Shown: one piece after another, positions 1 through 10,752 of the stretch
Layout: each line of letters begins with the position of its first letter
Position numbering within the stretch: position 1 is the stretch's first letter
Source of the DNA: Eurosta solidaginis
Taxonomy: Eukaryota > Arthropoda > Insecta > Diptera > Tephritidae
Direction of reading: 5' to 3'
Assembly: GCF_040869045.1 (NCBI RefSeq)
Contig: NC_090319.1
Location: 385,593,601-385,657,600, forward strand
Length of the DNA stretch: 64,000 bases
Made by a program: the position numbers and the translations under genes
Notes under the pieces: generated by a model
Databases searched by the model: none
What the model saw: only the letters and a program-made list of their open reading frames with translations
What the model was told of the DNA's origin: nothing

Positions 1-440
1 AGATGAACGGTCTGATCTGAGCGAAGTTTTTCCAATGATTCTTCGTATTCCAGGACATTTATGATGAAGTACTGTGTGAGATTATCGCCTTAATTGCCGC
101 CTGACAATCAAGATATATATTGACGCGATTGCAGCTTAAGCACCCTTTCTCCAGAATTTATGCTGCCTTTTTTACCGCTATAATTTCCGCCTGAGAAACG
201 ATGCAGTAATCTGGCAGCCTGTAGGATCTACTTATTTCTGGATCGACACAGTAGATAGATGAACTGGCCTCTCCAATCTGTGTAGAACAATCTGTATATA
301 CGCGTGTACTATTTTCTGCCCGTTCTGCACCTTGGAACCAACCTTCCGGCTCAATTGTGGCCACAAAATCTATTTCAAAGCTCATTCACGGGACCATATA
401 TTGTGCCGCTGAGGCCTTACGCCTTGTTGCTGAGAACACT
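1..440 (-). pseudogene. LINE ORF2 fragment, RNase H domain (copy 1)
   Basis: On the minus strand, 158-385 translates to an RNase H start: the YTDCS stretch sits where the first catalytic Asp motif (YTDGS) belongs, followed by SYRLPDYC and AEIIAVKKAA, which carries the conserved Glu. RNase H at the end of ORF2 is known from the I, R1 and LOA groups of non-LTR retrotransposons. Homology to the copies at 33.3-34.6 kb and 63.3-64 kb extends from base 1 to about 440 and then stops. The Gly after the Asp is Cys here and no long reading frame survives, so this is a dead fragment. It probably continues to the left of the window. The plus-strand ORF at 357-740 overlaps its edge and I do not think it is a gene. 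Confidence 0.72.
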
Positions 441-1690
441 GCTGCACAAATTTCTAACTATCGAATGACCCCTCTATCAATTTGTCACCCGAGGAAGGAG
501 CCGTTTCTCCAGACTTTTGCACAGGACGTTTCACGAAATCTGATATGGCGCACTAGAAAAGCTCATAATGCGTTAGATAGAGCAATTTTCTGGATCATTC
601 TTCTCATTGCTTTTCTTGTGGCATTTGATTTCAATGTGGCTCTGTGGGTAGCGTCCCTGCTTTTCGTATGCAACGTGCCATGTGCCTTTTTGTACAAAAT
701 TTTTTGTATAAAATTCTCTTTCGGCGGAGTGGTACTCTAACGATATACTCATGCTTTCTGTCAGATTAATTTATGTACTAAGAGAGCAGAGTTGCGTAAT
801 CAATGGTAGTTCGATGCGGTTGCAGCTTTTTGACTTCTCGATTTTCTTGTGTTCTTGTATTGCCCGCTGAAGTGCAACAATGAGATAATGACCCGGATTT
901 GTGTTGGAATCACTATCCTCTTTCTCTAATCCCTCTATCGCAAAGTGAGTGATCTAAATCGATGTAGATATATTTTAATATTGATGGGTGAAGGCAATCT
1001 GTCCCAGTACATTAGGAGGTTGTGCTTTCCGACTTCGGAGCAAAATGCACATATTCCCCCCCCCCCCCCTTTTTTTTCATCATTGTCCTTCAATTATTTC
1101 AAGACGTGAGCACAAATTTTTTTTTATTGAATATCAAAAGCCTTAGAAATATTGCTCAAATTTTGTATTCCAGTTACATCAATTTAACATGCAAAATTAA
1201 TATTGTCAAACCGCAAATGTTTGTGTAACTAATGTAAACAATACATAACGGGAGGCACCTGTTACAAGCCATTACCTCTACATTCAAGCTGCCAGCCGGA
1301 GTGTGGATAAGAGCGTGCCAAGTTGTCTGACATTGCCTACAAACATTTATGCTCACTTGCATGTGTTTGTTTTTGTTTTTAACATTTGTCAATTGTCCTT
1401 GTATGTTTAGTAACAAATGTCATTATATTTGTATGCATGTGTGCATGATATGCCCAGCAGTTGGTGGTCTTTCCGAGCAATTACAGCGCTTCAGGTGATA
1501 ATGTGACCTTAACGTAATTATTTAACTTAATAATTGTTGTTGTTTTTACTTTCTAAAATACAAAAGTACATACGAAAAAAGGTAAATATAGTCATTTATT
1601 TTTGTCTTTTCTTGACTATTTATCTAAATCTTTAACATTTATCTTGCTGTGTTGCTTTCATTGTGGACATTAAAAACAACTTAAGTCTAA
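441..1690. other. unassigned AT-rich DNA
   Basis: No gene or repeat recognised. It holds a run of 14 C directly followed by 8 T at 1056-1077. Short ORFs here have no recognisable domain. Confidence 0.5.
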
Positions 1691-2205
1691 AACAAGTAAG
1701 GAAGGTTAACTTCGGGTGTAACCGAACATTACATACTCAGTTGAGAGCTATGGTGACAAGATAAGGGAAAATAACCATGTAGGAAAATGAACCGAGGGTA
1801 ACCCTGGAATGTGTTTGTATGACATGTGTATCAAATGAAAGGTGTTAATGATTATTTAAAACGTAGTGGGCCTTAGTTCTATAGGTGGACGCCTTTGCGA
1901 GATATCGCCATAAAGGTGGATCAGGGCTGACTCTAGAATTTGTTTGTATGATATGGGTATTTTAAAAGGGAGTGGGCCTTAGTTCTATAGGTGGACGCCT
2001 TTTCGAGATATCGCCATAAATATGGACCAGGGGTGACTCTAGACTTTGTGTGTATGATATGGGTGTCAAATGAAAGGTGTTAATGAGTCTTTTTAAAAGG
2101 GAGTTGGCCTTAGTTGTATAGGTGGTTGCCTTTTCGACCAAAATGTGGACCAGGGTGACCCGAAACATCATCTGTTGAATACCGCTAATTTATTTATATA
2201 AGTAA
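1691..2205 (-). mobile_element. HINE/DINE-1-like element, 3' part (copy A)
   Basis: Read on plus, it starts with the family's 3' terminus AACAAGTAAGGAAGG, then a hairpin near GTGTAACCGAAC and a subterminal ACTCAGTTGAG. About three units of the ~130-bp internal repeat follow (markers: ATAGGTGGACGCC, ATATCGCCATAAA, GGTGACTCTAG). It is truncated at about 2205, just after CCGCTAATTTATTTAT, where full copies continue. Confidence 0.75.
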
Positions 2206-2697
2206 ATATATAAGTAAAATATTAAAAATAAACGAGCCGGACCCGTGCGCATTTTGCACAACAAATATAAAAGTCTCATATCAAATATCAACAGAAATAA
2301 GCTGTTCTATCAATCAAACATCTATAAATTTACATGCGCTTGCGCCGCCATCTGGTCGCTAACATTCGCGACTGCCGGTAATGAGTGTTAGTTCTATTGA
2401 AATATTCACAATAGTGCCATAGTACAAATATATTTCTTTGTGGGCTCACAATCGCTTATTTATAAAAAATTATTTTAATAAAAAATAGCCAAACAAAGGC
2501 ACCACGACCAATAATGCCCAAAGCTCGCTAATAGCACGAATCTTTACAACCAAAACTTTGTTTTTAGATTCGGATTCCAAATAATAGCAAAAAAGGGAGC
2601 TGTACTTAAAAACAGCAATTAGAAATAATATATAAGATAATAGATAGAAAAACCTAAAAAAAACTGCTTTATAGCTGACCGAACTAAAAATTTTAAA
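2206..2697. other. unassigned AT-rich DNA
   Basis: Nothing recognised apart from a short GC-richer patch around 2335-2385. It lies between a HINE fragment and a SINE. Confidence 0.5.
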
Positions 2698-3010
2698 ATA
2701 ACATTAAAATAAATAAATAAATGTAAGGCGCGATAAGCTCCGGGAAGATTTAAGGCCGAGCTTCTCTTACAATTTGCGCCGTGCTCTTTTAATTTTTCCT
2801 AGAGTTTTCACTGAAAGCTTTTCATGGCAAAAATACAAACGGAGTGCTTGCCAAACACTGCCGAGGGGCGACTCCGCTTATAAGGTTTTTATTCTAATTG
2901 AAAAAACTTGTTTCTAAAATTTTGATGTTGCTTTGCCCGGAGCGTGAACCCAGGATTCTCGGTGTGGTAGGTGGAGCACGATACCATAACACCACCGCGG
3001 TGCAGCCGTC
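2698..3010 (-). mobile_element. tRNA-derived SINE, family SINE-B (full-length-like)
   Basis: Read on the minus strand, a tRNA-like head (TGGTATCGTGCTCCACC, an A-box-like stretch, then a B-box-like GGTTCACGCTCC ending at the complement of about 2938) is followed by a ~200-bp body and an AT-rich tail written as AAATAAATAAATAAATG at the low-coordinate end. Other copies or fragments lie at 3290, 6440, 6815, 14233, 15695 and 49975, all on the minus strand. Internal pol III boxes and LINE-like tails are typical of SINEs. Confidence 0.75.
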
Positions 3011-3265
3011 AATATGATATTCAGATCATATCCAACAATTTTTCTTATGATACGATGTAACTCTGGTAGTTACAGCTTCGAAATTGTGGTGAAAAATTTA
3101 ATCTAAAATGGCCGCAGCCACGCCCATTTCGTAGAGTTTTGAAGAGATATTGCTGGCGATCCAAAATTTATTCAAATTTCAATAATATTACTAATCTAGG
3201 TCGATGCAAAGTTTCAGCAATTGCTCGAGAGTTAACACAGAAATGGTTGAGACCACGAAAAAACA
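3011..3265. repeat. diverged HINE-like relic
   Basis: It contains GCCACGCCCATTTCGTAGAG and a 'cgatgcaaagtttcagcaat' style stretch like the A+T/CACGCCCA alternation of the HINE family. It lacks recognisable ends, so it is probably an old or different subfamily. Confidence 0.35.
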
Positions 3266-3289
3266 CTTCGTGCTGGATCTGGTTTTAGA

Positions 3290-3396
3290 CCGACCCTCAA
3301 CGGCATCTGCAAAGCTTATGAGTTTTCACTGAGAGTTTTAAATGCCAGAAATACATGGCCAAATCTCTGCCGAGGGGCGACCCCGCTTAGAAAAAT
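3290..3396 (-). mobile_element. SINE-B body fragment
   Basis: The markers CAACGGCATCTGCAAAGC, GAGTTTTCACTGA and CTGCCGAGGGGCGACC match the body of the SINE-B copies. The tRNA-like head is absent. Confidence 0.6.
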
Positions 3397-3845
3397 GTTG
3401 GCCACGTGGTGATGATAAATGATAAAAAAATGTCTTTTTGTGGAGACAAAATCCTATCTACATAAATTATCTTAAAACCCTTATAGGTATTAATTGCTCG
3501 TACATGGTGATTATATTTCTAGCAAAAGAAATGTGGCCCAGTCAAGAAAACCAAACTTCCAAAAAAAAATTTTTTTTTGATACACCCTAAAATATATATG
3601 CTTTATATAAACATGAATATATGAATCTTAATGGTGAATAAAGTGATGTATATTGGAAGTGCTTTAAAACGTGATGGCCCAGGTAACGTGCAATTAACAC
3701 AATATCGATAAGATATGAAAAACTGAAAATCTGCCGATGCACTTAAAGCTTCGATAAATATTTTTGAAAATACGCAATTACTTTGCATACTTAAATATCC
3801 ATGTTTTATGTGTGTTTGTAGAGTTATGATTGTGAATCCTGTAGA
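3397..3845. other. unassigned AT-rich DNA
   Basis: No gene or repeat recognised. The 61-codon minus ORF at 3603-3788 has no domain. Confidence 0.45.
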
Positions 3846-3847
3846 TA

Positions 3848-4913
3848 CCCTGTAAAAAATGCGATTATTCTACGATGAATTCGGGATTAGTCGCAAAGGA
3901 GTATGCGACAATCCCATCTTTGTTCTCTTTTTATGAGTTGAACTGTTCCCGTTTGTTTGACCATGTCTTATAAAGAGACTAATTGTACCCATTTATACCC
4001 AAAAGGGATCGATATGATCAATCCCCTTTGCACCCATAAGGGTATATAATGTGACGAATATTAGCATCACTAAGGGATACTATCATCTCTAAGCCAACAC
4101 TAAGCAATGACTTGTATACAAATCAATAAATCAATCATTATGTCTATACATATGTCCATACAAGCAGCGGAGAGTAACGCATAAACACATGCATATATCT
4201 GAGCTGCTCCCGAAAGTATGCAATCATTTTTGCAAGTATCACTCACATATACACGCGCATGGGCTATGCCAGAAGCTATAAAATAGTGCATCTGTAGTTA
4301 TAGCTGAGAAATTTTATATCTGATAACTAACTAGTAAATTCTAGAAATAGAAGCGCCTAGAAATATGTCAACGAAGAAACGAAACAGTATAAAAGCAGCA
4401 ACAGTTGAGGCACGACAATCAGTTTGATTTAAGCAAGCTATCAGTTGCGAAGTATAAGTGTTATTGTCAAGTAGTCTAATATAGACCATTTTGGCATTAT
4501 TCAATATTGGAGTTATTTATTCAACAGTTTAGTGATTCGAACGTTAGCAGAAGATTTGGAATAAGCGGAATTTCAGTAAATTCGTTACAATATGACGATT
4601 ATCGGTTCAATAAGGACTCAAATAGGGCCCAGTCGCATTTTTCATGGCAGAAACACAATCGAGGGGTTTGCCAAGCCAACAAATCTATTTGATGTAAGTT
4701 GTTATCCCGCCAATCACCTGTAATCTCCTTTATTTTACTCAATTCGTTGCCATTTTTTTAATATTTCTTAAAATTGCTTACATAGATTTCAAACTGACTA
4801 ATCCCACCTGTACCCGAAAGGGACTAAAGGGATTAGTTATGCCCAAATGTAGACAAAAGAGATAAATCGGAGATCACTCTCTTTAGGGATTAATCGCATG
4901 ACTTTTTGCAGGG
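3848..4913. mobile_element. MITE with terminal inverted repeats and TA duplication, split by a solo LTR
   Basis: The left end reads CCCTGTAAAAAATGCGATTA. The right end, reverse complemented, reads CCCTGCAAAAAGTCATGCG followed by ATTAATCCC. Both ends are flanked by TA (3846-3847 and 4914-4915). A two-base TA duplication is usual for Tc1/mariner-like DNA transposons, but the CCCTG terminus does not prove the superfamily. Without the LTR inside it the element is about 525 bp. No transposase ORF is present. Confidence 0.6.
4050..4589 (+). mobile_element. solo LTR, diverged relative of the Gypsy element at 26.4-30.2 kb
   Basis: It begins TGTGACGAATATTAGCA and ends AGTAAATTCGTTACA, matching the ends of the LTRs at 26360 and 29511. 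TATAAAAG lies at 4388 and an initiator-like TCAGTT at 4419, about 32 bases apart. TATTCAATATTGGAGTTATT near the end is shared with the other LTRs. Flanks are ATAA and ATAT, an imperfect 4-bp duplication. No internal region remains, so LTR-LTR recombination is the likely origin. Confidence 0.8.
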
Positions 4914-4936
4914 TAGCACTTAATGTATCAACCGAG

Positions 4937-4975
4937 TATATAAAACCTCAATTCACGCCGATTTCGTATTCAGCG
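4937..4975 (+). promoter_or_regulatory. candidate TATA/initiator core promoter
   Basis: TATATAAAAC starts at 4937 and a TTCAGCG initiator-like stretch lies at 4969-4975, about 33 bases downstream, which is fly-like spacing. It lies just beyond the right end of the MITE. The 112-codon ORF across it (4898-5236) has no domain and would start upstream of the TATA box, so I do not call it a gene. Confidence 0.25.
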
Positions 4976-5805
4976 AACGAAATTGAATTGATATGTTTTT
5001 TTCAATTAAACAAGAACAACAATGAGGAAAAACAAAAGGTTTTCAGCATTCATCTATACATAAAAACAACAACAACGATGTCAACTGAAAACTCATGCAA
5101 CAATAATGAAAAGCAAATTAATTTCCGCCATAGCAAATTAATCCATCTTTCGCATATTAAAACCCACAAACAAAAACATTTGTACTTTACATACATACAT
5201 ACATACGAAGGACTTATACGCAATAATGTTTTATGACGGAGGAAATACGGTAAAATGTGGGAATTGCGTGGAATGTGAAAAGTGATAAAGGCATAATATA
5301 AAGATTAAGTGAGGAAGTGTGGTTGAATATCATTGGTTGGCATCAGCGATAAAGTGACAATAAATTCAAGCGATCACTCGCGCTTTTAATTGCCATCCAA
5401 ATGTTGTCCTGATTGAATGGTGAACGCTTTGTTGGTGCGTAGCATATATTAGTGGCTTTGTGACTCGAGTGAAATTAATTTGTGGTATGCTGTCATATTT
5501 GTATAAAACTTTGAATATTTAATAACCTCACCGCAGCTACCAGTGCTCTATTTATTTTATTTATGAATTGCTATTGCGTGCCGTAGTCATTTATCATAAT
5601 GTGCGCACTCTTAGCACGCGTAATTATAAGCTTCACCTTCAGAATACCTTCTTAAACTTCTGTGATCAATCATGCCTTTAAATAAGGATATATGTGTAAG
5701 TAAAACCAATATGCTGCGTATCATAATTTAGATTTATTTATACGGCTTTTGGCAGATTTTACAAATTTCGGTTGAACTAAGAACATCGCGATCAGGTGAA
5801 ACGAG
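4976..5805. other. unassigned DNA
   Basis: No recognisable gene. It has a short (CATA)n stretch around 5187-5205 and several CAA-rich patches. It does not look repetitive within this window. Confidence 0.45.
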
Positions 5806-5807
5806 TC

Positions 5808-5848
5808 TTTATATACCCCCTTTTGAGCTGTTGTAGCTCTCAGTTGTG
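5808..5848 (+). promoter_or_regulatory. candidate core promoter (TATA plus TCAGTT initiator)
   Basis: TATATA at 5810-5815 precedes TCAGTT at 5840-5845. The predicted +1 A at 5842 is 32 bases from the start of the TATA box, the canonical spacing for Drosophila RNA polymerase II promoters. It is not inside any repeat seen here. No DPE motif is evident at +28. Confidence 0.4.
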
Positions 5849-6048
5849 GTCAAGTTTCCTTCAGCCGCCTCTATCAAGTCAGTCGTGGCCCTCAGGTTCC
5901 AAAAAGCGGTGTCGATTGAAATAATTTCTTGGCCGGACCGTCTTCATCCATTCGCGCAGCACAAGAAACCCAGCGAAGCCTTCGAGATTTTATTCGCGCC
6001 AAATAGGTGACAGGGATAAACTGCGTATTTCACACTTGAGCTTGAGAG
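5842..6048 (+). other. candidate non-coding first exon with strong 5' splice site
   Basis: About 207 bases downstream of the candidate initiator contain no ATG and are less AT-rich than the surroundings. They end at GAGAG followed by GTGAGTAAGT (6049-6058), a close match to the U1 consensus. This is the pattern of a 5' untranslated exon whose coding exons lie far downstream. No partner acceptor or coding exon was recognised, so this is an inference from three aligned signals and could be chance. Confidence 0.3.
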
Positions 6049-6164
6049 GTGAGTAAGTGATCCACTAAAGCACCTACCGCCGTTGGTTGCACCACTTTAT
6101 GGTTACCACATTCCTACCCAGTACAAAGTGCACTTCCTGTAAAGGTGAAAAGAACAAAAGAAAC

Positions 6165-6350
6165 ATGCTAAGTTATACACGAATTGATCTTAAAATTGTG
6201 CCGAGTTAATCTTAAAAACAAAAACCGAAATTATCTGAAAAAGGTCCTAAAGTGATCCCAAAATGTTTCAGATGTGATCTTGAAGTATTCCAGAAATGCT
6301 GCTGAAATAGTCCAAATAGTCTCGAGGTTGTACTGAAAATTTCCCAAAAT
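6165..6350. repeat. degenerate GATCC/AAAT short-motif tract
   Basis: Loosely repeated units such as AAAGTGATCCCAAAATG, GATGTGATCTTGAA and GAAATAGTCC recur every 15-20 bases. Similar tracts lie at 30.7-31.0 kb and 52.9-53.1 kb. Confidence 0.35.
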
Positions 6351-6439
6351 GATAGGAAAAAATATAAACACTAAGCCTTATGTACCTCCGTTAAATTCAG
6401 GCTTATCTTTTCTTCCAATTGGCGTCGTACTCCCTTTTA

Positions 6440-6650
6440 ATTTGTGTTACAAATTGGAGGGGCGCATGTTTTATGCTGAGCCTGAAAGGCAGCTGGTAGA
6501 TGAGTTTTCACTTTTCATGGCTGAAATATACTCAGAGTCCTGGCAATACCACAGGCCAAGGCCGACAACGCTTAGAAAAACAATTTGAAAACATTTTTTT
6601 CTGAACTTAGTTCTATTAGTGTAGTAGGCGGAGCACGTTAGTAGTACAAA
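6440..6650 (-). mobile_element. diverged SINE-B copy
   Basis: TGAGTTTTCACTTTTCATGG, ACAACGCTTAGAAAAACA and GTAGGCGGAGCACG match the body and head of SINE-B in order. The B-box region is eroded. Confidence 0.5.
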
Positions 6651-6814
6651 TAATTATGTTGAAATAATCTTAAAACGATTTTAAAATACTGCCGAATTTA
6701 TGTTGAAAAAAAAAATTCCGAAATTGGAAATAGTTCTGAAATGGTAGTTTATTTTATTACATCACCATTATCATTAATTAGCGCTTTCCTGCCCAGCCAT
6801 TTTGGCCAAAAATA

Positions 6815-7110
6815 AAAGGTGCGATACATATCCCAGGAGATCTAGGTCGAGCTTCCCTACATGTCTTACGCGGACACTGAACAGCATCTGCAAGGCAAAT
6901 GAATTTTCGCTGAAAAGCTTTTCATATCAGAAATACATTCGGTGTTTTCGCCAAATCACTGCCGAAGTGCGTCCGCGCTTAGAAACCTTTTTTTTTATAA
7001 TTAAAAAAACTGTTTTTAAAATTTTTATGTTGCTTTGCCCCGGAGTTGAACCCAGGATCTTCGGTATGGTAGACAAAGCACGCTACCACCACACCACGGC
7101 GGCAGTCATA
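6815..7110 (-). mobile_element. tRNA-derived SINE-B copy
   Basis: Minus-strand head: GGTGGTAGCGTGCTTTG (A box) and GGTTCAACTCC (B box, complement of 7042-7052). The body follows with CATCTGCAAGGC and CTGCCGAAGTGCG. The A-to-B spacing is tRNA-like. The small plus ORF at 6802-7128 is a shadow of this repeat. Confidence 0.75.
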
Positions 7111-9564
7111 AAATTGTCACTGCACTGACAAAATTTGTTTTTTTTTTTATTTAATTTTTTGTATTGTATTGTTGTGTGTAAAAAACTAATATTGTCTTTT
7201 ATTTTTAACTTCTATAATCAAAGTAAAATTTTAACTACTATTTTTGATTTTAATATTAAAAGTAAGTTATTAACTGTTACATTTTCATTTTACATATAAA
7301 AGTCATGCGCATTGCGATGCCTCGTAAATAATTTAAAAATAAAATAATTTAAAATAATTTAAAATTTTTAGAAATTATTTTATGACTGCAACATACCAAG
7401 ATTCCTCTAACCATTTTTCTTCTTCTTGCATAGAAAACTATTGAAAAATATAATATTTAGTAGAGCAGGCAACTAATTTAATTAAAAGTTTTATTTGAAT
7501 ATTCAAATTGCATATTCTACAAAATTTTCAGTCATATATTTAACAAAAAAAAAAAGTCTTTGAAAATCTTCAGCTTGCATTCTGCTCCAAAATTCCAAAC
7601 TAATTAAATCATTAACTTTATTGTGTGAACACTTGTATGTGACCTACAAGTCATCGAATGCAACAACCAAGCACAAAATAGATTTTTAGTAGACAAAGTT
7701 TTTCACATTTTCACAGAGCTATGCACATTTTTCAAGATTGGCAAATGGCATTATTTAATTGTATTCGTTGAAATGGAACTCTTCATTGAATTTTATCTAC
7801 AACCCAAGCTCGCATTGCCTCTTTTATGTTCGAAAGTTGCAGCATTCAATGAATAAAACTAAAATTGAAATTTAAACGTCATCACAACAAAGTTTGACAT
7901 TTCCGGCCAAGTGTATAATTACACAGAAACAAATGAAAGATATTGAGGCCAATCGAGTCGGTTAGTGCAAATGGTGAATCGATTGTGCTGCTGCACGTGC
8001 CGATGCGCACAAAAAAAAAAAATTTTTAATTCTAAATTTCTGAGAGACCTACACAAAATTTTTTTTTTTTTATAAAGTGTTTTTAACTTTTCAGGGTAGA
8101 GCACAATAAAGCTCTTGCAAAAAATATAGATCTTTATTCTGCTGGTTTGATTATAAAATTGAAATATTCGCTTCGTACATAATAAAATAATTTTAATTAT
8201 TTGCCCCCAAAATTTCTTAATGGCTTTAAGCAATTTTTAGTTGGCAAAGCTTTTTGGGTATCGCTTTTACCTCTACCTATTTACCTACGTACCCACATAC
8301 TACATACACACATACATACATTTAATATATATCCCATTGAAGTCGATTCAACTTAGAAAGCGTAGAAGTTATTGGTACTCAACATCCGCCTACGTTCAAG
8401 GGCTGCTAAAATAGTGTAATGGCTTGCTACATATTTAATGGCTCTCAGGAGTGTGCATGTAAGAGTGAAGGAATATTGGCCTTGTGGAAGTGGTATATAA
8501 AATGCGCTGCACAGTCTGTAGCTCTAAAACACAAAAGCACTTAAAAGTGCTTCATAACTTTTGAACGCATTTTGTTCAGGTAATTACACCGCATTGGAAA
8601 CTTATTAAAAATAAATATGTTTGTATATGCATAAATGCAGAGTTTGAGGTCATTTTGTTTTCATCTGGTCAATTATAATTCGGTATGCAACGTGTAAAAA
8701 TTTAAAAAATATGATTTAAGTATTTTATACAATCGGTTCGACGGCAAGTAAATTTTTAATCATTGATATAAGATACAAATTACTAAATTTGTACACGGCG
8801 ATGGTTAAAAGGATATTTTGCTGCAGCTTTTCGGGTGCTGAGCTCTGAACTCTAGTACACCTGCGTTCGTACTGGTGTTAATGTATATGCCTCTATCCAC
8901 TCAGCCATTTGAATACCCCATTGCACGCTATGTAATTTGTTTCAAACTTTTGCCTTTTTGTTATCGCTATTCCCTTTGTAGACAATTTGGTACACAAATG
9001 CTATATGTTTTTTAGTCCCAAATCATGTGCAATATTTTTCGGTGCGTTCTAGAGAACTTGATCAGTGACATTGGACTTAAAGCACTATGTTATAACCGAG
9101 AACATATGGTTATAAGCAATGCTACAGATTCATTCCAGGTAATGGCAAAGCGAATTCAACCAAATTCGCTGCGCAGAAGAATGTCAAATCAAAAGAAAAT
9201 TTGCATTGATTTCAATTAACTAACATATTGCTGTATCAAGGGGGTATATGGAAAATATCAAAAAAAGCAATCAGCTGATGGGATAAAAACAACTGCTATT
9301 CAATTCACCTTGATTAAAAATAAACTATCTTGTTTGTATTTCGTTAGGTTTCTTTTGGCATTCAGCTGTTCTTTCCTGAAAAATTAATGTGTGATCGGTT
9401 GTAAAATATTCCCGCTTTTTAAACAAGTATCCTGGAAAAAATTACCCATAACTAAAAAGTACCCGGATCCGAAAAAGTACACGGTTTCTAAAAATACCTT
9501 GCTTTAAATCTTAAGTATTCTCAAATTCCCTTACACACAAAAACATTTATCAAAATCGGTCTTG
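7111..9564. other. unassigned AT-rich DNA
   Basis: No gene, RNA or repeat family recognised. There are poly-A/poly-T runs and short (CATA)n near 8310. A TATATAAAA at 8494 is followed by an AGCACTTAAAAGTGCTT hairpin but by no initiator at the right distance. ORFs of 60-104 codons in this stretch carry no domain. Confidence 0.45.
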
Positions 9565-9762
9565 TCGTTGTTTTTTTGTTGTAGCCATCAAGACACCCCC
9601 GAAGGTTTTGGGGAATGTTATCGATGTTGATGGTCCTTTGCCGGATATAGATCACGTACGTTCACGTAACAAGCACCATTAAGGTACAAGCCCAACCATC
9701 TCTGGAACGATTCAGCATGACCACATCGAACCTTTTAGTCCATCCAGGCTACCCTCCTTGTA
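9565..9762 (-). repeat. dispersed repeat J (LINE/SINE-like 3' end), fragment
   Basis: Read on minus it ends in a (CAA)n-like tail (GTTGTTTTTTTGTTG on plus). The body carries GATGTTGATGGTCC, CATTAAGGTAC and CTCTGGAACGATT, shared with the copies at 38.7, 52.0, 59.4 and 61.4 kb. Confidence 0.65.
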
Positions 9763-10744
9763 TTTTTTCAAAAGGGGGAGCTATTTTATAGCTCAAGTTT
9801 TGGTTTTTACTTAGGACCTTTTCGGTTTTGTGGCGAAACAAATATTCATAGCACCATAGACAAATTCAGTTTATGTGTGGTTTATTTTGACCGACCAATT
9901 CAACCTAACCTATACGAAAAAGAGATACGCCTTAAGAAAATCGTGAATCACGGTCTCCCGCAAAAAATATTAAAATCAAAAAGCATGAACTCAACATTTT
10001 CATTCTCGTCCCATCTTTTTTTTGTATCTAAGTATGGGTGTTCAAATGTACAAAAACAGTTATAAAACAAGTAAAAGAGACTGTTGAAGGATTTTCTTGT
10101 ATTGTTTAAAAACCTTGAAATCTGCTGCGGTGCATGCGAATAAAAGCAAATAAATGTCTTAGCATATAAACGGAATCACATTTCCATGCAGACGTACTTT
10201 TCACATATTTATCCTTTTTTTACTCTTCTTTGAAATTCACATCGACTGTGAGACGAGTCGCCTGAATGACGTAAATGAAAAATTCAAATTGTTGACTGAC
10301 GTCTAACAAATAACGTCATTAGTTGGACGACCGCTGTGTATGTGTTTCGCTCTTTGTTTCATTTGTGGCACTCTGACAGTGACATATCAAAAGCATGATG
10401 ACCTAAATGAAAATACTTGAAATTAGATGTGATAGAGTTTCATTCATGGCTAAATATTAAAGATACTTTTATTACAGACCTATGTGCGATTATGATACTT
10501 ACTTTTATACATTTTTTGAATAGATTTAGAATATAAAAGTAAATGCTCTTTAGAGTATTGAAGTATGTTAAAGTAATACATGAAATATGTTCAAAAATGC
10601 AGAGCACATAATTTTGCCACAAATTTGTCCTAGAGGATTTATTTTCGCGATGAATAAGTTCACATAAAAATAATAATTTGACTTAGCTCTTGACATTCAT
10701 ACAACCTGACGTCACATGACTTAGAAAACCATAAGACTCATGCA
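9763..10744. other. unassigned DNA with TGACGT-type sites
   Basis: No gene recognised. TGACGT or its complement recurs at about 10267, 10298 and 10312, and a perfect TGACGTCA lies at 10707-10714. These resemble CREB/ATF-type sites but could be chance. Confidence 0.4.
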
Positions 10745-10752
10745 CTCTAAGC

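Noticed and set aside
357..740. 127-codon plus ORF with a hydrophobic stretch
   Set aside because: Its first part is antisense to the RNase H LINE fragment, and no homologous motif or promoter is seen. The hydrophobic run follows from T-rich composition.
4630..4690. Possible SINE-B scrap (TTTTTCATGGCAGAAACAC) after the solo LTR
   Set aside because: Only about 40 bases agree, too short to assign.
8490..8590. TATATAAAA followed by an AAGCACTTAAAAGTGCTT-like hairpin
   Set aside because: No initiator at the right distance and no exon-like continuation.
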